From NCBI RefSeq assembly GCF_000599865.1, contig NZ_JHAC01000008.1, positions 1 to 64,000 of the forward strand: a stretch of 64,000 nt of DNA, given 5' to 3'. This document shows, piece by piece, positions 57,973 through 64,000 of the stretch. Under the pieces are notes generated by a model. It saw only the letters and a list, made by a program, of their open reading frames with translations. It was not told the DNA's origin and ran no database searches. The translations under genes were made by a program, and so were the position numbers. The DNA comes from Deinococcus phoenicis (GTDB taxonomy: Bacteria > Deinococcota > Deinococci > Deinococcales > Deinococcaceae). Position 1 is the stretch's first letter; every line of letters starts with the position of its first letter.

Positions 57973-58614
57973 ATGACGGACCCCGCTGCCCCCACCGACA
58001 TCCCCGCCGCCGACCTGCCCGCCAAGTCGCGCCGGGAGCAGATTCACGATGTGGCCAGCCGCCTCTTTTCCGAGCGCGGGTACCATGCGACCAGCATGCG
58101 CGATCTGGCCGGGGAACTGGGGATGCAGGGCGGCAGCCTGTACGCGCACATCAGCGGCAAGGAAGACCTGTTGATCGAAATCGTGAACCGGGCCGCCCGG
58201 CAGTTCGACGCGGCCCTCTTCACGCTGCGCGACGTGCCCCTGGCCGCCGACCAGAAGCTGCGCGAGGCCATGCAGCGCCACATCCGGGTGGTGGCCGACA
58301 ACATGGAGAGTGCCACCGTCTTCTTTCACGAGTGGAAGCACCTCTCGCCCGGCGCCTACGCCCAGGTGACGAACTGGCGCGACACCATCGACGCCTTTTA
58401 CCGGGACCTGGTGATGCAGGGCATCCGCGAGGGCGTCTTCCGCGCCGACCTGGACGTGAAGATGGCCGCGAACCTGATCCTGTCCGCCGTGAACTGGGCC
58501 TACACCTGGTACCGCCCCGGCGGCAACCTCACCCCACGCGACGTGGCCGAGGGCTACGCGGACATGCTGCTGCTGGGCCTGCGCGCCCCGGTTCCCCAGG
58601 AGGCCTCCTCATGA
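57973..58614 (+). CDS. TetR-family transcriptional regulator
   Basis: A 213-residue repressor. The N-terminal helix-turn-helix is clear: [47 protein letters not shown]. The C-terminal helical domain ([19 protein letters not shown]..., [21 protein letters not shown]) resembles fatty-acid or aromatic acyl-CoA sensors, but the ligand is not shown. ATG 57973 is taken from the HTH position. Its stop overlaps the next gene (ATGA). The -10 TAGGCT lies 26 nt before the ATG. Confidence 0.87.
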   Translation: MTDPAAPTDIPAADLPAKSRREQIHDVASRLFSERGYHATSMRDLAGELGMQGGSLYAHISGKEDLLIEIVNRAARQFDAALFTLRDVPLAADQKLREAMQRHIRVVADNMESATVFFHEWKHLSPGAYAQVTNWRDTIDAFYRDLVMQGIREGVFRADLDVKMAANLILSAVNWAYTWYRPGGNLTPRDVAEGYADMLLLGLRAPVPQEASS

Positions 58615-58946
58615 GCCACCCCACCGTGACGGTCCGCATCCGCGACGCGCTGCGGTACGCGCAGGGCCGCGCCGAGAAGCTGGGGCGCACCCAGCAGCTC
58701 GAACTGGGAGAAAACCTGTTTGTCCGCATCGCACCGGGGGGACGCCGCTTCCTGCTGTTCTGCCTGGACGGTGAGCCGGACCACGCGGCGGCCCGCGCCG
58801 TGGCCGGGGCGTTGGGCCTCCGCGACCCGCAGTACGGCTGGCATCAGGGCGCGACCCTGCGTTCCCTGACGGTGGTGGAGGCCGGGGATTCCGCCTCACC
58901 GGATGAAGCTCCGGAAGGCCGCCCCGACGGACCCCCCTCTACCTGA
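58611..58946 (+). CDS. Small protein coupled to the TetR regulator
   Basis: A 111-residue protein of unknown family. It has a compact beta/alpha core ([47 protein letters not shown]) and a disordered acidic tail. ATG 58611 overlaps the TetR stop by four bases, so it is probably made in proportion to the regulator. Function unknown. Confidence 0.62.
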   Translation: MSHPTVTVRIRDALRYAQGRAEKLGRTQQLELGENLFVRIAPGGRRFLLFCLDGEPDHAAARAVAGALGLRDPQYGWHQGATLRSLTVVEAGDSASPDEAPEGRPDGPPST

Positions 58947-59013
58947 CTCCCCGATGAGGGCAACCCCGAGATTCCCTTGATGTGCCGCTGACCCACCCGC
59001 CCCGGCCAGGCCG

Positions 59014-59019
59014 TACGGT
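59014..59019 (+). promoter_or_regulatory. -10 box for the lipoprotein gene
   Basis: TACGGT, 8 nt before ATG 59028. Confidence 0.4.
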
Positions 59020-59027
59020 GACGGCGT

Positions 59028-59489
59028 ATGAACAAGACACTCCCTTTGCTGGTGCTTCCGCTCTCGCTGGCCTCCTGCGGCATGTTCGGTCTGCCCAAGG
59101 GGGACGTGACCGGCAGCATCACCGGCACCCAGCCCCAGGCGGGCGACGTGCGTCTGGCGCTGATCGGCATGACCGGTTCGGGCTTCGAGAACAATGCGGT
59201 GGACCAGCTCGACATCGGCACCTTCAACCCCGAGAAGCGGGTCTACGCCATCTCGCTCCCCGCCAACCCCAAGGCGGGGGCCTATGAGGTGCTGGCCTAT
59301 GTGGACACCAACAAGGACAACAAATACACCGCCGGTGAACCCCGGACCCGGAATCAAGGCCGCTACCTGATCTTTGCCACGCAGGATGCGGGCCTCTTCG
59401 GCTTCAATGTCAAGAAGGGCTGGAACCGGGCCGACGGCACGACCGTCACGCAGGGGCTGCCCTTCAACAACTACGACCTGAGCTGGTAA
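59028..59489 (+). CDS. Small lipoprotein with a calcium-binding-like loop
   Basis: A 153-residue lipoprotein: signal peptide ending in LASC (Cys17). The beta-rich body contains [13 protein letters not shown], which resembles an EF-hand-like DxNxDxxY...GE calcium loop. No named family recognised. It is transcribed alone and ends in a strong terminator. Confidence 0.7.
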   Translation: MNKTLPLLVLPLSLASCGMFGLPKGDVTGSITGTQPQAGDVRLALIGMTGSGFENNAVDQLDIGTFNPEKRVYAISLPANPKAGAYEVLAYVDTNKDNKYTAGEPRTRNQGRYLIFATQDAGLFGFNVKKGWNRADGTTVTQGLPFNNYDLSW

Positions 59490-59504
59490 GCCCCCGGTAT
59501 GACG

Positions 59505-59545
59505 GAGGAGCGGCCCTACTATTCGGGGCCGCTCCTCTGGTGTTG
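59505..59545 (+). terminator. Intrinsic terminator after the lipoprotein gene
   Basis: GAGGAGCGGCCC (59505-59516) pairs with GGGCCGCTCCTC (59526-59537), followed by a weak T-rich stretch; it lies between convergent genes. Confidence 0.78.
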
Positions 59546-59566
59546 GCTGTCGACGCTTGTCTGAAC

Positions 59567-60244
<678 letters not shown>

Positions 60245-60352
60245 AGGTCGTTCCTCCGTCGCGGGCAGTCTAGGGGCCAGACGCGTGGGGCCGGGTGAAT
60301 CCTCCCCCAACCCACATTTAAGGTGAGGGCGGGCACAGCGGCGCGGGGCCGG

Positions 60353-60685
60353 TCAGCGCTGCTCGTTGCGGTCGTCGCCGCTCTCGCCGATGATCTCGGC
60401 CCCGTCGTCGGCCCGGGCACCCTCGCCTTTCGGGTCGAGCATCCCGCTGTTGTCCATCTGCCGCGCGGGATCACTCTGGGCGTCGAGGCCGGCCGGGAGG
60501 CCGCCCCGCTGCGTGTGCTGCTGCTCGATGGTCCGGGCGGCCTGCCGGTCGGCGCCGGTAGAGCCGCCTTGCAGATTGGGGTCAAGGTTGGTGTTCGCGT
60601 CGGGGGTCTGGCCCTCGCCGCCCATGTAGGACGCCGTTGTCTCGGGGCTGCGGGTGGGGGCGTCGCCGGGTTTGCCTTCGTCCAT
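60353..60685 (-). CDS. Second small disordered hydrophilic protein
   Basis: A 110-residue acidic, Gly/Asp/Gln/Pro-rich protein with no hydrophobic core, similar in style to the protein at 28301-28576 and sharing an HTxxGGLP motif (HTQRGGLP). A strong AGGAGG ribosome site precedes ATG 60685. It lies downstream of the EamA promoter region on the opposite strand and near an SRPBCC stress protein. Probably a hydrophilin; function unproven. Confidence 0.6.
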   Translation of the reverse strand: MDEGKPGDAPTRSPETTASYMGGEGQTPDANTNLDPNLQGGSTGADRQAARTIEQQHTQRGGLPAGLDAQSDPARQMDNSGMLDPKGEGARADDGAEIIGESGDDRNEQR

Positions 60686-60837
60686 GCTGAAACCTCCTGT
60701 GCTGGCCCCCATGCTTCCGTGCGCGCCGGGCCGGGCGGATGTGCCCGCCTTGACCCCCTCCTCATGCAGCCGCGCCGCGCTAGGCTGGCGGGCATGTCCT
60801 GGCCTGCCTCACACGTCCCGCCCCCGGAGGAGACCGC

Positions 60838-61734
60838 GTGACCTCCCGCGCGCCGCAGGTGGGCCGCCTCGATCCCCTCTCGCTGGGGGCCATTCTGGTG
60901 ACGGTCGTGTTCTGGGCGTCGGCGTTCGCGGGCATCCGGGCGGGGCTGGACGCCTTCACACCGGGTCACCTGACGCTGTACCGCTTTCTGGTGGCGAGCG
61001 CGGCACTGGGCGCCTACGCCGTCGCCGCCCGCATCCCTCTGCCGTCCTGGGCCGACCTGGGCCGCATCGGACTGCTGAGCCTCTTCGGGATCACGCTGTA
61101 TCACGTGTGCCTCAACTACGGCGAGGTCAGTGTGCCCGCCGGCACCGCCAGCCTGATTATCGCGGCGGGGCCGGTCATCACGGCGCTGCTCGCCACCCGT
61201 TTCGGCGGCGAGCGGCTGAATGCGGCGGGGTGGCTGGGCACCCTGGTCAGCCTGGGCGGGGTCGCGCTGATCGTGCTGGGGCGCGGCGAGAGCGTGGACT
61301 TCACGCGCGGGGCGCTGCTGATTCTGGCGGCGGCCCTCTTTACCAGTCTCTATTTCGTGTTCCAGCGGCCTCTGCTGGCACGCATCAACCCGCTGCACTT
61401 CACGGTCTGGAGCCTGCTGCTGGGCACCCTGCCCCTTCTGGTGTTCCTGCCGGGCTTCGGGACCGAACTGGCCCACGCGCCGCTCGCCGCCCACCTCGCG
61501 GTGATCTACATCGGGCTGTTTCCGGCGGCGCTGGCCTACCTGACCTGGACCTTCGCGCTGGCGCGGGTGGGCGCGGGCACCACCACTTCCTTCCTGTATG
61601 TTTCGCCCGTGTTCGCCATCCTGATCGCCTGGCTCTGGCTGGGGGAGCTGCCCACGCTGCTGTCGGTGGTGGGCGGGGCCATCGCCATCGCGGGCGTCGT
61701 GCTGGTCAATACCCGGGGCAGGCCCGCCGCATGA
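60838..61734 (+). CDS. EamA/DMT-family transporter
   Basis: A 298-residue membrane protein with ten hydrophobic helices in two EamA repeats ([41 protein letters not shown]). Exporters of this family move amino acids or metabolites. GTG 60838 is preceded by GGAGGAG. It lies 13 bp upstream of the ABC fusion gene, probably one transcript. Confidence 0.88.
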   Translation: MTSRAPQVGRLDPLSLGAILVTVVFWASAFAGIRAGLDAFTPGHLTLYRFLVASAALGAYAVAARIPLPSWADLGRIGLLSLFGITLYHVCLNYGEVSVPAGTASLIIAAGPVITALLATRFGGERLNAAGWLGTLVSLGGVALIVLGRGESVDFTRGALLILAAALFTSLYFVFQRPLLARINPLHFTVWSLLLGTLPLLVFLPGFGTELAHAPLAAHLAVIYIGLFPAALAYLTWTFALARVGAGTTTSFLYVSPVFAILIAWLWLGELPTLLSVVGGAIAIAGVVLVNTRGRPAA

Positions 61735-61747
61735 ACGGGGGTGCGGC

Positions 61748-63223
<1,476 letters not shown>

Positions 63224-63289
63224 CGGGAAGCGGTGCGCGGAATGCGGGGAAAAGAACCACCCCCCGCGCACGGCGGCCCGCCGAGCGCG

Positions 63290-63295
63290 TACCCT
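63290..63295 (+). promoter_or_regulatory. Leaderless -10 box for the Nudix gene
   Basis: TACCCT, 7 nt before ATG 63303. Confidence 0.5.
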
Positions 63296-63302
63296 GCTGC
63301 TC

Positions 63303-63713
63303 ATGGACAGACCAGTCGTCTGCGTGGGGGCACTCGTATGGGGACCGGACGGACGGGTGCTGCTGGCCCGCACGACCAAGTGGCGCGGGCGGTGGGGCGT
63401 GCCGGGCGGCAAGGTGGAGGGGGGCGAGACGCTCGCGGACGCCGTGGCCCGCGAGTTCCGCGAGGAGACGGGGCTGGACCTGCGGGACGTGCGCTACGCC
63501 CAGATGCAGGAAGCGGTGCTGAGTGCCGAGTTCCACAAGCCCGCGCATATGCTGCTGGTGGACTTCTTCGCCCGGACGGACACGCACGACGTCACCCCGA
63601 ACGAGGAAATCGCGGAGTGGGCCTGGGTGCCGCTGGCAGAGGCGGCGGACTATCCGCTCAATACCGTGACGCGGACACTCGTGGCGCTGGCGCTGGCAAG
63701 GGAGGAAGCGTGA
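63303..63713 (+). CDS. Nudix hydrolase
   Basis: A 136-residue hydrolase of nucleoside diphosphates linked to another group. The Nudix box is complete: [24 protein letters not shown]. Deinococcus genomes carry many Nudix enzymes, possibly for cleansing oxidised nucleotides. Start ATG 63303 is leaderless. Its stop overlaps the next gene (GTGA). Substrate unknown. Confidence 0.9.
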   Translation: MDRPVVCVGALVWGPDGRVLLARTTKWRGRWGVPGGKVEGGETLADAVAREFREETGLDLRDVRYAQMQEAVLSAEFHKPAHMLLVDFFARTDTHDVTPNEEIAEWAWVPLAEAADYPLNTVTRTLVALALAREEA

Positions 63714-64000
63714 CGGAAGGCCGCCAGAAAGGTACGGCCCTGGTCACCGGGGCAGCACGCGGCATCGGGCGGGCGCTGGCCATCGCCCTGGCCGCCGAGG
63801 GGTATGCCGTCGCCGTGCATTACCGGGGCAGCGAGGCCGACGCGCGGGCAACGGCCCGGCTGTGTGGGGCGGCGGGCGTGCGGGCCACCACCTTGCAGGC
63901 CGACCTCACCGATCCGGCCCAGGCCCGGCGGCTGGTGCAGGACGCGCACACGGCCTTTCCCGACTCCCCGCTGGCCGTGCTGGTGAACAACGTGGGCAAC
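63710..64000 (+). CDS. Short-chain dehydrogenase/reductase (partial, runs off the window)
   Basis: The first 97 residues of an SDR. The NAD(P)-binding motif [12 protein letters not shown] is complete, followed by [21 protein letters not shown] and NNVGN (normally NNAG). FabG/3-oxoacyl-reductase-like. GTG 63710 overlaps the Nudix stop, and a GGAGG lies 4 nt upstream. The end of the window truncates it. Confidence 0.85.
   Translation, partial: MTEGRQKGTALVTGAARGIGRALAIALAAEGYAVAVHYRGSEADARATARLCGAAGVRATTLQADLTDPAQARRLVQDAHTAFPDSPLAVLVNNVGN

Overview
The window is GC-rich (roughly two-thirds or more G+C by eye) chromosomal DNA, almost certainly from a Deinococcus species. The evidence is a double-OB-fold SSB of about 300 residues, an RDRM-like 17-bp palindrome on the ssb promoter, many genes whose start codon lies 5-8 nt after a TAnnnT -10 hexamer (leaderless genes), and a diderm-type gene content (LptC/LptA-like proteins, lipoproteins) alongside Gram-positive-like genes (CdaA/CdaR, LCP, RNase Y, YqeK). 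It is ordinary housekeeping chromosome. I see no prophage, CRISPR array, rRNA or tRNA, and only one mobile-element trace, a 132-bp MITE.

Layout. 0.3-2.6 kb: prfB with a programmed +1 frameshift, then a Ser/Thr kinase. 2.6-4 kb (minus): GNAT and DinB-like proteins. 4.1-6.3 kb: rpsF-ssb-rpsR-rplI. 6.4-10.8 kb: dienelactone hydrolase, acyl-CoA synthetase, amidohydrolase (minus) and an HTH regulator. 11-15.6 kb: RNase Y, an eRF1-like (baeRF) protein (minus), a sulfurtransferase and a DUF3105 lipoprotein. 15.7-19.3 kb: DEDDh exonuclease, beta-CASP nuclease (minus), universal stress protein, lactate dehydrogenase. 19.3-21.9 kb (minus): an LptC-LptA-LptA-like operon. 22-28.2 kb: TatD, glutaryl-CoA dehydrogenase, CorA (minus), FluC/CrcB, XseA, and a two-domain protein of unknown function. 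28.3-29.8 kb (minus): a disordered small protein and a Gly-rich BON protein. 30-34.5 kb: sucA-sucB.

34.6-37.7 kb: zincin, pyrE (minus), RNase-H-fold protein, UPF0173 hydrolase (minus). 37.8-42.2 kb: cdaA-cdaR, then yqeK-lcp-rsfS with ATGA overlaps and a possible 10-codon leaderless leader ORF in front of yqeK. 42.5-44.9 kb: a soluble PhoB/PhoR-like pair and PhoU. 44.9-45.3 kb: a small lower-GC orphan. 45.3-49 kb (minus): haem/iron uptake (periplasmic protein, permease, ATPase, siderophore-interacting flavoprotein) behind a palindromic operator candidate. 50-53.8 kb (minus): a two-gene ABC exporter. 53.9-54 kb: the MITE, inserted exactly at the stop codon of the next gene. 54-58.9 kb: zinc-ribbon protein, peroxiredoxin, acyl-ACP desaturase, YkgJ-like protein, hisC and a TetR regulator. 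59-64 kb: lipoprotein, SRPBCC membrane protein, a second disordered protein, EamA transporter, an ATPase-permease fusion, Nudix hydrolase and the start of an SDR.

Points that deserve a second look are the candidate DdrO-type site controlling ssb, the MITE, the leader ORF coupled to yqeK, the baeRF/Balon-like protein, the Lpt-like operon in a lineage considered to lack LPS, and two disordered proteins that share an HTxxGGLP motif. All identifications come from reading motifs; no database search was possible.
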